Under the pieces are notes generated by a model that searched no databases, was not told where the DNA came from, and saw nothing but the letters and a program-made list of their open reading frames with translations. Source: Sphingomonas xinjiangensis (GTDB lineage: Bacteria > Pseudomonadota > Alphaproteobacteria > Sphingomonadales > Sphingomonadaceae). Taken from it: a DNA stretch of 64,000 bases. The position numbers and the translations under genes were made by a program. Shown piece by piece: positions 46,573 to 55,665 of the stretch. Position 1 is the first letter of the stretch, and each line of letters starts with the position of its first letter. The stretch covers positions 1 through 64,000 of the forward strand of contig NZ_JACIJF010000015.1 in NCBI RefSeq assembly GCF_014199255.1. The letters run 5' to 3'.

Positions 46573-48333
46573 TCAGACCGGCCAGAAATACATGATGAGT
46601 GCCGTGCCGAGCACCACAATCATCAAAGATAGGGGAATGCCAAGCCGCGGATAGTCGGCGAAGCGATAACCGCCAGGGCCCATCACCAGTGTATTGCATT
46701 GGTGCCCTATCGGCGTGAGGAAGTCGCTACCTGCGCCCACGGCGACAGCCATGAGAAGCGCATCCGGACGCATGCCAAGCTTTGTTGCAAGGGCCGCCCC
46801 GATCGGTGCCATCACGAGAACAGTAGCGGCATTGTTCAGAAATGGCGTGACCGCCATCGCAGCGGCCATGACCAAGGCTATCGTCGCGAAGGATGGCAGT
46901 CCGGCTGCGACACTGGACAGACCACTGGCGATTAAATCGGTGCCTCCGGTGGTTTCAAGCGTTTCACTCACGGGAATGAGCGCGCCTATCAGCACAAGGA
47001 TCGGCCATTCAATGGCTTCGTAGGCTTCGTCCGGCTTGAGCACCCCTGAAATGATCATCGCCACCGCTGCGCCCAGAAACGTCAAACCCACTGGCGCGAG
47101 CTGAAGCCCGAGCGAAGCGATCGTGGCAGCCAGCACCGCCACGGGCACCCACAGCGGCCGCCGGCGCCCGATCTGAAGGCGCCGTTCTGCAAGCGGGAAG
47201 AGCCCCGCGGACGATAGCCGATCACCCAATCCCGTAGACTGAGCCCTCAGCAGAAGTACGTCGCCTTCGCGCATCGACACGCGCGAGAGCCGCCGGCGGA
47301 AGCGATGTCCGCTGCGACTGACCGCAAGCATTTCCAGAGCAAATCGCTCGCCCATGCGGACTCCGGCTGGGGTCTGGCCGATCAGCGGCGATCCCTTTTG
47401 CACGACGGCCTCCGCAATCGCCACGTCGTCTGCGGTCACGGCGCCAGCGGAGGCGGGCATAAGCCCTGCCGCAACGATGACGCGCTGCAACGCAGGCGCG
47501 TCGCCTTCGATCAGGAGGATGTCGTTGCCGTGGATCTTCCAATCCTGGTCGGGAATAAGGCGGCGATAATCCTCACGGATCAATCCCACGACGCGCACTT
47601 CCCCGGAGGCCAGCTTCTCCAGTTCTACGATCTTACGCCCGACATAATCGGAGGTTTCAGGCAGAACGAGTTCTGACACATAGTCTTCAACAGCGAAGGC
47701 ATCCTCGGCGGACCTAGCTCCCTGGCGATCTGCCGGCAGCAAGCGCCAGCCCACAGACAGGAACAGCATGCCTGCCAGCGTGATCCCCAGTCCCACCGGA
47801 AGATAGTCGAACATGGAGAATGGCTCACCACCCATTTCTTCCCGGACGCGGCTGACCATCAGGTTCGGGGACGTCCCCACCAGCGTCATGAGCCCACCCA
47901 TTAAGGATGCGAAGGCAAGCGGCATGAGCACGAGATGGCTCTTCGTCCCGTGGCGGCGGGAGAGCTGCTGGGCGATCGGCAGGAAGATGGCGAGTGCGCC
48001 GATATTCTTCATGAAGGCGGAGAGGACGGCAACTGTGCCGCCAAGCACGGCAACCTGTTTGCCGGGTGTGTTCAGCTTCGCAGCAAACGGCCGGATGAGC
48101 ATGTCCACCAGGCCCGAGCGGGCGACGCCAGCACTCACGACCAAAGCAGACGCGATGATCAGGACGATGTCGTCGGAGAAACCTGAGAATGCATCCCCTG
48201 CCGCCACAAGGCCCGCGGCAACCGACGTCAGCAGGGCCAAAAGGGCAACCACATCGTAGCGAAGCTTGTCCCAGATCAACAGCACCACGACCGACCCGAT
48301 GATGCCGAAAGACAGTGCCTGATCCAGTGTCAC
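46573..48333 (-). CDS. SLC13/DASS-family transporter with TrkA-C domains
   Basis: A 586-residue anion:sodium/proton symporter-like protein. The N-terminal half has about six membrane segments with the FMKNIGALAIFLPIA and VGTSPNLMVS re-entrant motifs. Two soluble RCK_C/TrkA-C domains follow (about residues 205-380), then a second set of membrane segments with FLNNAATVLVMAPIG. This is the layout of bacterial dicarboxylate/sulfate-type carriers; the substrate is unknown. The GTG at 48333 is preceded by AAAGGGGA. A perfect EcfG-type promoter lies just upstream on this strand. Confidence 0.87.
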   Translation of the reverse strand: MTLDQALSFGIIGSVVVLLIWDKLRYDVVALLALLTSVAAGLVAAGDAFSGFSDDIVLIIASALVVSAGVARSGLVDMLIRPFAAKLNTPGKQVAVLGGTVAVLSAFMKNIGALAIFLPIAQQLSRRHGTKSHLVLMPLAFASLMGGLMTLVGTSPNLMVSRVREEMGGEPFSMFDYLPVGLGITLAGMLFLSVGWRLLPADRQGARSAEDAFAVEDYVSELVLPETSDYVGRKIVELEKLASGEVRVVGLIREDYRRLIPDQDWKIHGNDILLIEGDAPALQRVIVAAGLMPASAGAVTADDVAIAEAVVQKGSPLIGQTPAGVRMGERFALEMLAVSRSGHRFRRRLSRVSMREGDVLLLRAQSTGLGDRLSSAGLFPLAERRLQIGRRRPLWVPVAVLAATIASLGLQLAPVGLTFLGAAVAMIISGVLKPDEAYEAIEWPILVLIGALIPVSETLETTGGTDLIASGLSSVAAGLPSFATIALVMAAAMAVTPFLNNAATVLVMAPIGAALATKLGMRPDALLMAVAVGAGSDFLTPIGHQCNTLVMGPGGYRFADYPRLGIPLSLMIVVLGTALIMYFWPV

Positions 48334-48351
48334 GATGGTCCCCTTTCCTGC

Positions 48352-48378
48352 AGAACGGAGCGGATGCGGCCCCGTTCC
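48352..48378. promoter_or_regulatory. Overlapping divergent EcfG-type promoters
   Basis: On the minus strand GGAAC (48374-48378) and CGTT (48354-48357) are 16 bases apart, a perfect match to the alphaproteobacterial general-stress consensus GGAAC-N16-CGTT, about 15 bases before the likely start of transcription of the SLC13 gene. On the plus strand AGAAC (48352-48356) and CGTT (48373-48376), also 16 apart, drive toward the hybrid kinase. The -10 of each is embedded in the -35 of the other. Confidence 0.6.
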
Positions 48379-48433
48379 TCCGCATCGACATCAGGCCGTG
48401 CCACCGAAGCGCCCCGCACGCGTTGTGCAAGCG

Positions 48434-50458
48434 ATGACATCCTACAAGCGCAACCTCCGGATCGGTGCCGGGCTACTAGGCACCGCGATTGCAGCCGGCG
48501 CGACATGGCGCGGCCGCATCTATGCGCAGGCGCGCGCGGAGATCCGTGCCGCGGAGCGGCAAGCGCATGCAAGCCAGGCCCGCTTCCGCTCCTTAATGGA
48601 GGCAACCGCAGCTATCGTGTGGTGGACCGATCCCGAGGGTGAGTTCATCGAGAACCAGCCCAGCTGGGAAATCTTCACCGGCCAGCCCTTGCAAGTCATG
48701 TCGGGAAGAGGGTGGCTCCAGATGATCCATCCCGAGGATCGTGAGGGAACCGCAGCGGCCTGGACAGCGGCCAGGGCTACGCTTCAACCCTATGAGGTCG
48801 AGCACCGCGTTCTTCGTCACGACGGCGTCTATGTAGACATGCTGGCTCGGGCCGTGCCGGTCCGCGACGATCAGGGCGACGTGGTCGAGTGGGTCGGTGT
48901 CCACACCGACATCAGCGCGCGCAAGTCGGGCGAGCGCGCATTGATCGCTGCAAAGGAAGAAGCCGAGCAGGCTACGCTCGCCAAGAGCCAGTTCATCGCG
49001 AACATGAGCCATGAGCTTCGTACGCCGCTTTCGGCGGTGATCGGCTACGCCGAGATGTTGCAGGACGAGAGTAAAGAGATGGACCCCGCTGAGGTCCAGC
49101 AGGATCTAAAGAAGATCACGACCAACGCCCGCCATCTTCTGGATCTGATCAACGCGGTGCTAGATCTTTCGAAGCTCGAGGCTGGTCGTGATGAGCTGTA
49201 TATCGAGCGCGTCGATGTAGATGCGCTGGTCCAGACGGTTGCGGACACCGCGGCCGCGCTGGTCAACCGCAATGGTAACCGGCTGGTCATCGATGTCGCG
49301 CAGCCGCTTGGGGAGATAGGCTCCGACTTGGTCAAGCTGCGGCAATGCTTGTTCAATCTCGTGAGCAACGCCGCGAAGTTCACCGAGAACGGCGTGATCA
49401 CCGTCGGCGCTAACCGGACAGCGGAGTCGATCGTGTTCACCGTCGCCGATACGGGCATCGGCATGACGGAAGAGCAGCGCGGAAAGCTGTTCGAGCGGTT
49501 CGTGCAGGCGGACAACTCCGTCACGCGCCGCTATGGTGGTAGCGGGCTGGGACTGGCGCTTACCCGCGCCTTTGCTGACCTCCTGGGTGGCAGCGTGGCC
49601 GTGGAGAGCGAAGCCGGAGAAGGGTCCACCTTCACGCTTGAAGTTCCGCTGGAAAGCCATCCGCCTGTCGAATGGTCCAGCCCGGGGTCGGCGAGTTCCG
49701 GCCAGATCACCATTCTGGTGATCGACGATGAAGCGCCGATGCGCGAACTCCTGGGCCGTTTTCTGCGGCGAGAAGGCTTTCACGTCGTCACCGCCGCGGA
49801 CGGCGCCCAGGGCTTGGCCGCTGCCCGCAGCCAGCGCCCGGCTGCGATCATTCTAGACGTGTTGATGCCGCAGGTGGATGGTTGGTCGGTCCTGGGAGCA
49901 TTGAAGGCGGACGCTGCACTCGCCGACATCCCCGTGGTCATGGTCACATCCAGCCGCGAGAAGCGGCTTTCGCTCTCCCTGGGAGCTATGGATCATCTTC
50001 CAAAACCAGTCGATTGGACGCGTCTGAAATCGATCCTGGCGAAGGTACGTAGTTCCGGACATCACCGGGCGGTGCTCGCGAGCGGTGATGAAGCGCTTGC
50101 AACTATGCTGATGGAGACATTCAAGAAGGAAGGCTGGGCTTTGGAGGTGCTACCCTCCGAAGCGCTTTCTTCGCTGACGGACCGGCCCGAGCCCGAGCTT
50201 GTCTTGATCGAGAATGGACGGGGCATAGATATCGCAAGCACCTTGCCCCGCGTTCGGCGCCAACTTGGCTCCGACGTCCCAATCGTGGTGCTCGCCGATG
50301 ATCTTGAACCAGAAGCTAGAGCGGCGGTCGACGCCGCCGACGCGGAATTGATGGTGGCGGCCGACGTGGAAGCGCTGGTCGATGAGTTGAAGGAAATGCT
50401 GGCGGCCCTTCCCTTGGCCCCAGAAGGAGACAATGATGGCCCGGTTGTTGCTGGTTGA
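48434..50458 (+). CDS. PAS hybrid histidine kinase with two receiver domains
   Basis: A 674-residue sensor kinase. A short hydrophobic N-terminus (residues 10-25) may anchor it. One PAS domain (about 45-170, IVWWTDPEGEFIENQPSW) precedes HisKA with phospho-His193 (MSHELRTPL) and HATPase (NLVSNAAKF, DTGIGM, GSGLGLAL). The first receiver has phospho-Asp475 (ILDVLMPQ). The final domain (about 555-660) looks like a receiver whose phospho-acceptor strand reads LVLIENGRG, so it is degenerate. The next gene encodes a stand-alone receiver and overlaps it, suggesting a phosphorelay. Confidence 0.88.
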   Translation: MTSYKRNLRIGAGLLGTAIAAGATWRGRIYAQARAEIRAAERQAHASQARFRSLMEATAAIVWWTDPEGEFIENQPSWEIFTGQPLQVMSGRGWLQMIHPEDREGTAAAWTAARATLQPYEVEHRVLRHDGVYVDMLARAVPVRDDQGDVVEWVGVHTDISARKSGERALIAAKEEAEQATLAKSQFIANMSHELRTPLSAVIGYAEMLQDESKEMDPAEVQQDLKKITTNARHLLDLINAVLDLSKLEAGRDELYIERVDVDALVQTVADTAAALVNRNGNRLVIDVAQPLGEIGSDLVKLRQCLFNLVSNAAKFTENGVITVGANRTAESIVFTVADTGIGMTEEQRGKLFERFVQADNSVTRRYGGSGLGLALTRAFADLLGGSVAVESEAGEGSTFTLEVPLESHPPVEWSSPGSASSGQITILVIDDEAPMRELLGRFLRREGFHVVTAADGAQGLAAARSQRPAAIILDVLMPQVDGWSVLGALKADAALADIPVVMVTSSREKRLSLSLGAMDHLPKPVDWTRLKSILAKVRSSGHHRAVLASGDEALATMLMETFKKEGWALEVLPSEALSSLTDRPEPELVLIENGRGIDIASTLPRVRRQLGSDVPIVVLADDLEPEARAAVDAADAELMVAADVEALVDELKEMLAALPLAPEGDNDGPVVAG

Positions 50459-50816
50459 AGATCATGAGGAAATCTGGGATTTCCTGTCCCGGCGCCTCAA
50501 GCGAAAGGGGTACGAGGTATCCCTTGCCTTTGACGGTCAGGAAGGCGTCGACAAGGCGCTGGCGGAGCACCCGGATCTGATCCTGATGGACGTCAATCTT
50601 CCGGTTCTGGACGGCTATTCTGCGGTTCGTGCGTTACGCAGCAATGCGCGGACCTCCCATGTGCCGATTATCGCGCTGACCGCCCATGCCATGGCCGGCG
50701 ACCGGGATAAGGCGATCGCCGCGGGCTGTACCGATTATCATCCAAAGCCAGTAGATTTCTCCCGCCTGTTGGAACAGATCCAGGCCGCGATCACCGTCGC
50801 TGGCACGCCCGCCTGA
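50436..50816 (+). CDS. Single-domain response regulator
   Basis: A 126-residue CheY-like receiver with LLVEDHE acidic pocket, phospho-Asp in LILMDVNLP (near residue 53), switch Thr in ALTAHA and Lys in HPKPVDF. There is no output domain. The ATG at 50436 (second of two adjacent ATGs) has AAGGAG at six bases. It overlaps the end of the hybrid kinase gene, so it is probably its phosphorelay partner or a DivK-like diffusible output. Confidence 0.9.
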   Translation: MARLLLVEDHEEIWDFLSRRLKRKGYEVSLAFDGQEGVDKALAEHPDLILMDVNLPVLDGYSAVRALRSNARTSHVPIIALTAHAMAGDRDKAIAAGCTDYHPKPVDFSRLLEQIQAAITVAGTPA

Positions 50817-50817
50817 C

Positions 50818-51411
50818 ATGACCGATATCCGACGCACGTCCGACGGCGTGGCAAACCCCGACTGGGTGCTCGAAACGGCGTCCCGTTTGGTTGAGGATCG
50901 AGGATCGGAGAAGCCATCCTCACCTGCTAATTCTCCGGCGCTGCGGCGCGCGGCAGTAGACGGCGCACTCGCCAGCAAGGTGTTGAACGGGCACCTGCGA
51001 AATCGCCTCCAGCTCATGCAATCCAACCCCACGGAACTGGGAGGCCTTGCGCCGGGCGACGCAGCCCTCTTGTTGCGGGCAATGATGGCAGCGGGACATG
51101 CCGACGGCGTGCTCGGCGATGACGAGCGGCGGCGGCTGGTCTCGATTGCTGAGCGCGGCATCGACGATGACGAGCTCCGGCACTCCCTGTTGCGCGCGAT
51201 CGACACACCTCCCGCGCTGGAAGACATAGCGCGACGTGTCGAAAGCCCGGAGATCGCCGAACGCGTATACGCTGTATCTGCGGCGACGATCGGCCATCTG
51301 AGCGAAGTGAATAGAGCCTATCTAGCCTACCTGGCTGCGCGGCTGGGCGTGGCGCAGGATGTAGTCCTGCGCGTCAACGCTTCAACGGAGGTGGCGGCAG
51401 GAAAGGATTAG
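50818..51411 (+). CDS. DUF533 (TerB-like) family protein
   Basis: A 197-residue protein whose C-terminal two thirds match the DUF533/YebE group related to TerB: LLLRAMMAAGHADGVLGDDERRRL near residue 85 and ERVYAVSAATIG near 150. The fold is all-helical; function is unknown. It starts one base after the stop of the response regulator and so belongs to the kinase operon. Its stop overlaps the convergent CBS gene by four bases. Confidence 0.8.
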   Translation: MTDIRRTSDGVANPDWVLETASRLVEDRGSEKPSSPANSPALRRAAVDGALASKVLNGHLRNRLQLMQSNPTELGGLAPGDAALLLRAMMAAGHADGVLGDDERRRLVSIAERGIDDDELRHSLLRAIDTPPALEDIARRVESPEIAERVYAVSAATIGHLSEVNRAYLAYLAARLGVAQDVVLRVNASTEVAAGKD

Positions 51412-51833
51412 CTGGTCGACCGGGTTAGATCGTCCAGGCCGCGCTGCACCAGCTCGCTGTCGACCAACAGTCTGCGGGCAAGGTCGCTCAGGGTGACCCA
51501 TCCAACAACGACGCCTTCGTCGCTCTTAACGAACAACCGGCGGACGTGGAAAGCCGCCATCAGATCTAATGCCGCGCTCACGTCATCATCCTCACGGCAG
51601 GCATGTACGGAGGAGCTCATGACTTCTCGAACGAGGGTCTGTGCTGGATCCAAACCGCGTGCGCAGACGCGAAAGACGAGATCTCGGCTCGTTATCACCC
51701 CTTCGGGACGTTCCGGGGTTCCAACCGGCAATGCACCAACGTCGATCTCGCCCATCAACGAAGCTGCCTCCTGCACGGTGTCGGTCGCCACGACAAATTC
51801 CACGTCGCGGCTCATCAATTCATTGACGCGCAT
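51408..51833 (-). CDS. CBS-domain protein
   Basis: A 141-residue protein consisting of a tandem CBS pair (Bateman module): VNELMSRDVEFV opens the first and VREVMSSSVHAC the second. Such stand-alone modules bind adenosine nucleotides and may sense energy charge. A weak EcfG-like element (GGAAC-N16-CCTT, 51854-51878) precedes it on this strand. Confidence 0.88.
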   Translation of the reverse strand: MRVNELMSRDVEFVVATDTVQEAASLMGEIDVGALPVGTPERPEGVITSRDLVFRVCARGLDPAQTLVREVMSSSVHACREDDDVSAALDLMAAFHVRRLFVKSDEGVVVGWVTLSDLARRLLVDSELVQRGLDDLTRSTS

Positions 51834-52014
51834 GCTCGCTCCCTCAGCACTTCAAGGCTTCACGGCCTCCCCGGTTCCCGAACATGCGCATGTTGGCTCC
51901 CCGAGAGCTTCAATCCACGCTGAGGTAGAGCGCCGAGTGCGGCTCGCCTTGCGTGAATCCTGCGCAACTCGTTTCGCTGGCAGCAGTTGAGCCAGGGCGA
52001 GCGATGGAGCAGAG

Positions 52015-52926
52015 ATGAACCTGATCAATATTCTCGGCGATCGCCTTCGCGAAATGCTCGCGGACTTTATCCGCATCACGCCTCAGCTGGCGATTGGACT
52101 GCTCGTCCTCCTCGTGACTTGGGTGGCGGCCAAGTTCGCGCGGCGCATCGCTGATCGTCTACTTGGGCGCACTCATGTCCGCGGCACGCTCGTGAACCTT
52201 GCCGAGACGCTGGTCAACGTTCTGATCTGGCTCATCGGCATGATGATCGCCAGCTCCATCGTGCTCCCCGGGGTGACCCCGGCAAACCTCTTGGCCGTGC
52301 TAGGCCTGGGTTCGGTGGCGGTTGGCTTCGCCTTCAAGGACATCTTCGAAAATTTCCTGGCGGGCGTTCTGATCATGCTACGCCGGAAGATGCGTATCGG
52401 GGACATGATCGAGTGTCAGGACGTGGAAGGCAAGGTCGAGCATATCACGCTCCGCGACACCCACCTTCGGCACTTGAGCAATGAGCTTGTGCTCGTTCCA
52501 AATGCCTACCTCTTCAAGAATCCCGTGAAGATCCTCACCGACGACAGCAAGCGCCGTCATCAGGTCGAAGTTGGCGTTTCGTACGACGCAGATCTGGATG
52601 AAGCAGCAGCAATCATCGAAGCTGCCGTACGTTCTGCACAGTGGGTTGATGCAGAGCGACGGATCGACGTCTTCGCGAGGGAATTCGGCGATAGCGCCAT
52701 AACCTTCCTCGTTCGCTGGTGGGCAGGCTCGAAGCCTTATGAGGCCCACCGGTCTCGGGATGCCGTTGTGCGCTCGATCAAGCGAGCTCTCGACGAAGGC
52801 GGTGTCGAGATCCCGTTCCCGAACCGAACGCTGACCTTTAAAGAGCCCCTTCCGCTACGGCCCACCAAGGAACGATTGGCCGATCGCGCCGCCGCGTCGT
52901 CGGGTAGCCCTGACGACGGTCAGTGA
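52015..52926 (+). CDS. MscS-family mechanosensitive channel
   Basis: A 303-residue small-conductance mechanosensitive channel that opens on hypo-osmotic shock. The third membrane helix with its Gly/Ala packing pattern (NLLAVLGLGSVAVGFAFKDIFENFLAG) and the following cytoplasmic beta domain (IECQDVEGKVEHITLRDT) are clear. Three membrane segments precede the cytoplasmic vestibule. It is divergent from the CBS-domain gene. Confidence 0.9.
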   Translation: MNLINILGDRLREMLADFIRITPQLAIGLLVLLVTWVAAKFARRIADRLLGRTHVRGTLVNLAETLVNVLIWLIGMMIASSIVLPGVTPANLLAVLGLGSVAVGFAFKDIFENFLAGVLIMLRRKMRIGDMIECQDVEGKVEHITLRDTHLRHLSNELVLVPNAYLFKNPVKILTDDSKRRHQVEVGVSYDADLDEAAAIIEAAVRSAQWVDAERRIDVFAREFGDSAITFLVRWWAGSKPYEAHRSRDAVVRSIKRALDEGGVEIPFPNRTLTFKEPLPLRPTKERLADRAAASSGSPDDGQ

Positions 52927-53066
52927 TCACATGGGTGTTCGATCGATCAACTGTTCAGAGGCCACGAGGAAGCGGCTCGCTGCAATCAATCGAAAGGTCG
53001 CGTTGGACGGCGATCGCCCAAACCCTTCGCCTTGCGCCGATCGTCGCCGACCCCGATACGCGAGCG

Positions 53067-54302
53067 ATGGCGTCTAATCCTACACCTAGCGGCATGCACC
53101 CGCGCGAGTTCGTAGCGTTCATCGCTGCGTTGATGGGCGTCAATGCTTTGGGTGTTGACCTGATGCTACCAGCACTCGCGGATATCGGCCGAGACCTCCG
53201 CGTTAGCGAAGCTAACCATCGGCAGTGGGTGATAACCGTTTACATGCTCGGATTCGGTGCCGGGCAGCTTGTATACGGCCCCCTTGCAGATCGCTTTGGC
53301 CGCAAGCCAATACTCATAACGACGCTTGTCGGCTTCGTCGCAGCCAGCATCTTCGCCGCGAGTTCGGCAACGTTTGCTGCGCTCCTTGGTGCTCGCTTGC
53401 TGCAAGGGCTGATGTCAGCTTCTACGCGAGTTCTAGCGGTGGCAATCGTGCGCGATGGTGCATCGGGGCGCGCGATGGCACGAACTATGTCGATTGCTCA
53501 AATGATCTTCTTCATCGTACCCATTCTTGCCCCGACGCTTGGCCAGGGTTTGCTTGAGCTCGGACCTTGGCGCTTTATTTTCTATGCCCTTGGCATGTTC
53601 GCAGCCTTTGTGCTGGCGTGGACCTTGATGCGTTTGCCTGAGACGCTGCCCGCGGGGCGACGCGTCTCGATTTCGATATCGACCCTGAAGCGGAGCTATC
53701 GCCTGACACTCACCAACCGCTTCTCGGTTGGCTACTCCGCGGCTGCATCGCTCACGTTTGGCGGCATAATTGCGTTTGTCTCCTCATCTCAGCAAATCTT
53801 CGTAGATGAGTTCGGTGCTGGGGATAGCTTCACCATACTCTTCGCGGTATGCGCCGGCGCGATGGGCTTTGCTTCATTTGCCAATAGCAGGCTGGTTGAG
53901 CGGCTCGGGACCAGAATGATCTCGCAGTCTGCCGTTGTAGCTCTCATTGGCCTCTCGATTGTGCATTTGTTGGTGGCGCTGACGAGCACGGAGACGCTGA
54001 CGAGCTACGTCGTTTTCCAGGCGCTCAGCATGACTTGCATTGGCCTGTGTGGCGCCAACTTCGGAGCTATGGCAATGGATCCGGTAGGCCATATTGCAGG
54101 TACCGCATCTTCCGTGCAGGGTTTCATCACCAGCATAGGGGCGGTACTCGTCGCTTCTGTGATCGGTCAGTCCTACTCTGGCACCACGCTGCCGCTTGCA
54201 ATTGGTTACCTCGCAATCGGCTTGGTCGTTCTGCTGCTCATCTTCATCATAGAAGGCGGCAAGCTGTTTCAGGCGCGGATGAACCACGCTGATCCTGGCT
54301 GA
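53067..54302 (+). CDS. MFS drug efflux transporter, Bcr/CflA type
   Basis: A 411-residue twelve-helix transporter of the Bcr/CflA (DHA1) group. GQLVYGPLADRFGRKPIL near residue 70 is the signature loop of drug:proton antiporters, followed by GARLLQGLMSAS. The ATG at 53067 (MASNPTPSG) was chosen over an upstream codon that overlaps mscS. Codon usage and composition are somewhat less GC-rich than the neighbours, suggesting a different origin. The substrate is unknown. Confidence 0.85.
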   Translation: MASNPTPSGMHPREFVAFIAALMGVNALGVDLMLPALADIGRDLRVSEANHRQWVITVYMLGFGAGQLVYGPLADRFGRKPILITTLVGFVAASIFAASSATFAALLGARLLQGLMSASTRVLAVAIVRDGASGRAMARTMSIAQMIFFIVPILAPTLGQGLLELGPWRFIFYALGMFAAFVLAWTLMRLPETLPAGRRVSISISTLKRSYRLTLTNRFSVGYSAAASLTFGGIIAFVSSSQQIFVDEFGAGDSFTILFAVCAGAMGFASFANSRLVERLGTRMISQSAVVALIGLSIVHLLVALTSTETLTSYVVFQALSMTCIGLCGANFGAMAMDPVGHIAGTASSVQGFITSIGAVLVASVIGQSYSGTTLPLAIGYLAIGLVVLLLIFIIEGGKLFQARMNHADPG

Positions 54303-54478
54303 ATTCTGCAGACCTGAAGCTAGAAGCTACCATTCAAGCTTGACCGAGCCCTTCGCTGGCAAGTTTGTAGAAGAAAGCCGCTTGGTCAGCTAGCTGGCTT
54401 GTCGGAAAGACCCAGTTCCGGTCGCTCAAGACCCGTCAGGCAGCTGTGACCAGCTGACATCCGTTCATCTTCGCCGGT

Positions 54479-54763
54479 TTAGCGCTCCCATTTTTGGACC
54501 TGGCTGCTGCCGAAGATCTGCGACCAGGGGAGCTGGAAGATAAAGTAGGGATTTAGCGCAGGTGGCACCCCCGCGGCATCGAGCCCCGCCTGGTGCTCTG
54601 GCGCAAGAACGATGTCCAGTGACGCCGCGTTCTCGGTTACTTGCTCCGGTTGGCTCGCGCCCATCAGGACCGAGGAAACACCCGGCCGCGACGCGACCCA
54701 AGCCAAAGCGACATCCGCCGTACGGCCACAGGTTCCCAAGGACCCTTTGATAGGGGGACTCAA
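54479..54763 (-). pseudogene. Aldo/keto reductase, C-terminal remnant
   Basis: About 80 codons match the end of an aldo/keto reductase: ADVALAWVASRPGVSSVLMGAS (cofactor-binding loop) and TENAASLDIVLAPEHQAGLDA. The N-terminal catalytic barrel with the Asp-Tyr-Lys-His tetrad is missing, and the sequence upstream is not homologous in any frame that could be recognised, so this is a truncated gene. Confidence 0.7.
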
Positions 54764-54885
54764 GTCCGCCGAAGCAGGCCGATAGCATGCTCCAAAACAG
54801 CTTCAGCCGATCCTCACCTGGATAGACATACCCGCAGAGCGACTCGGCACTGCAGAGCGGCGTAGCGCGGCCACGCCGGCAGCTT

Positions 54886-55281
54886 CTATTGCCGCGCAGA
54901 AACCTGAAGAACTTGACGGGTCCAGAGCACCAACGCCGAGAAGCAAAGCAAGCTCGTGCCGTGCAGCAAGTAGGAAGTAGCCCCACCAGCCCCCGAAGAA
55001 GCGAGCAGCAGTAGGTCGCCGGTCGGGATGATAATCGTGACGGTCAGCACGATAGATAGGGCGCGCCGCTGCCGTGTGAGCGTCAAACCGAGCAGATAGG
55101 CAGCGAGCGCGATATCGCGGAAGCCGATTGCACGAACATAGAACAGCGCAGCTGGATCGCGGGATGGCAGGCCATAGATCCAGGCTGCCGGAGCAGGCGT
55201 CGCCACGAACAGGCCGCCCAGCATCAGGAACACGAGCGCAAGCAGGCAAACGACCAAGCTCACAGGCTCTTTCAATACCAT
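54886..55281 (-). CDS. Small membrane protein, DUF4267-like
   Basis: A 131-residue protein with four hydrophobic segments (VSLVVCLLALVFLMLGGLFV, then near residues 45-65, 75-95 and 105-125), resembling DUF4267 small membrane proteins. GGAAGGG precedes the ATG by a workable distance. It is divergent from the Gly-rich small gene. Confidence 0.65.
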   Translation of the reverse strand: MVLKEPVSLVVCLLALVFLMLGGLFVATPAPAAWIYGLPSRDPAALFYVRAIGFRDIALAAYLLGLTLTRQRRALSIVLTVTIIIPTGDLLLLASSGAGGATSYLLHGTSLLCFSALVLWTRQVLQVSARQ

Positions 55282-55332
55282 AATGATGACCCTTCCGCCG
55301 AACCCATCTTCGCCTCGGATCAACGCCTTGCC

Positions 55333-55357
55333 GGAACTTTCGAGCGTCGCCTTCGCT
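55333..55357 (+). promoter_or_regulatory. EcfG-like promoter, one mismatch
   Basis: GGAAC (55333-55337), 16 bases, then CGCT (55354-55357), one base from the CGTT consensus, placed about 28 bases before the start of the small Gly-rich protein gene. Confidence 0.35.
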
Positions 55358-55384
55358 CGTCGAACAGCATTTCGGAGAGGTCCT

Positions 55385-55609
55385 ATGGCTCACCACGACA
55401 CCAACGCAGACTCGCCCGCAAAGGCAAATGAAAGCGCCAAATTGAAAGACGGTACGACGTCGCTGACGGGCAACGGACTTTCAAGCGGACTCCAGCCGGG
55501 CGGAACCCTGCCCGGCGGTGGTCCCGGCGCGAGCGTCGGCAGCGTCGGCACAGGCGGCGCCTCGACGGCTGGCGCCGGAACGGGCAACACTGCGTCCGGG
55601 GGGCACTGA
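55385..55609 (+). CDS. Small Gly/Ser/Thr-rich hypothetical protein
   Basis: A 74-residue hydrophilic protein with a polar N-terminal half (MAHHDTNADSPAKANESAK) and a Gly/Pro/Thr/Ser-rich tail ending in SGGH. It appears disordered. GGAGAGG lies six bases before the ATG and an EcfG-like element is further upstream. No function can be assigned; it may be a stress-induced protectant by analogy of composition only. Confidence 0.65.
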   Translation: MAHHDTNADSPAKANESAKLKDGTTSLTGNGLSSGLQPGGTLPGGGPGASVGSVGTGGASTAGAGTGNTASGGH

Positions 55610-55665
55610 CACGTTCAGCGCGCGGGGCCGGTCAAGTGATTCTGCGACTGAGGTCCTGACCTGCC

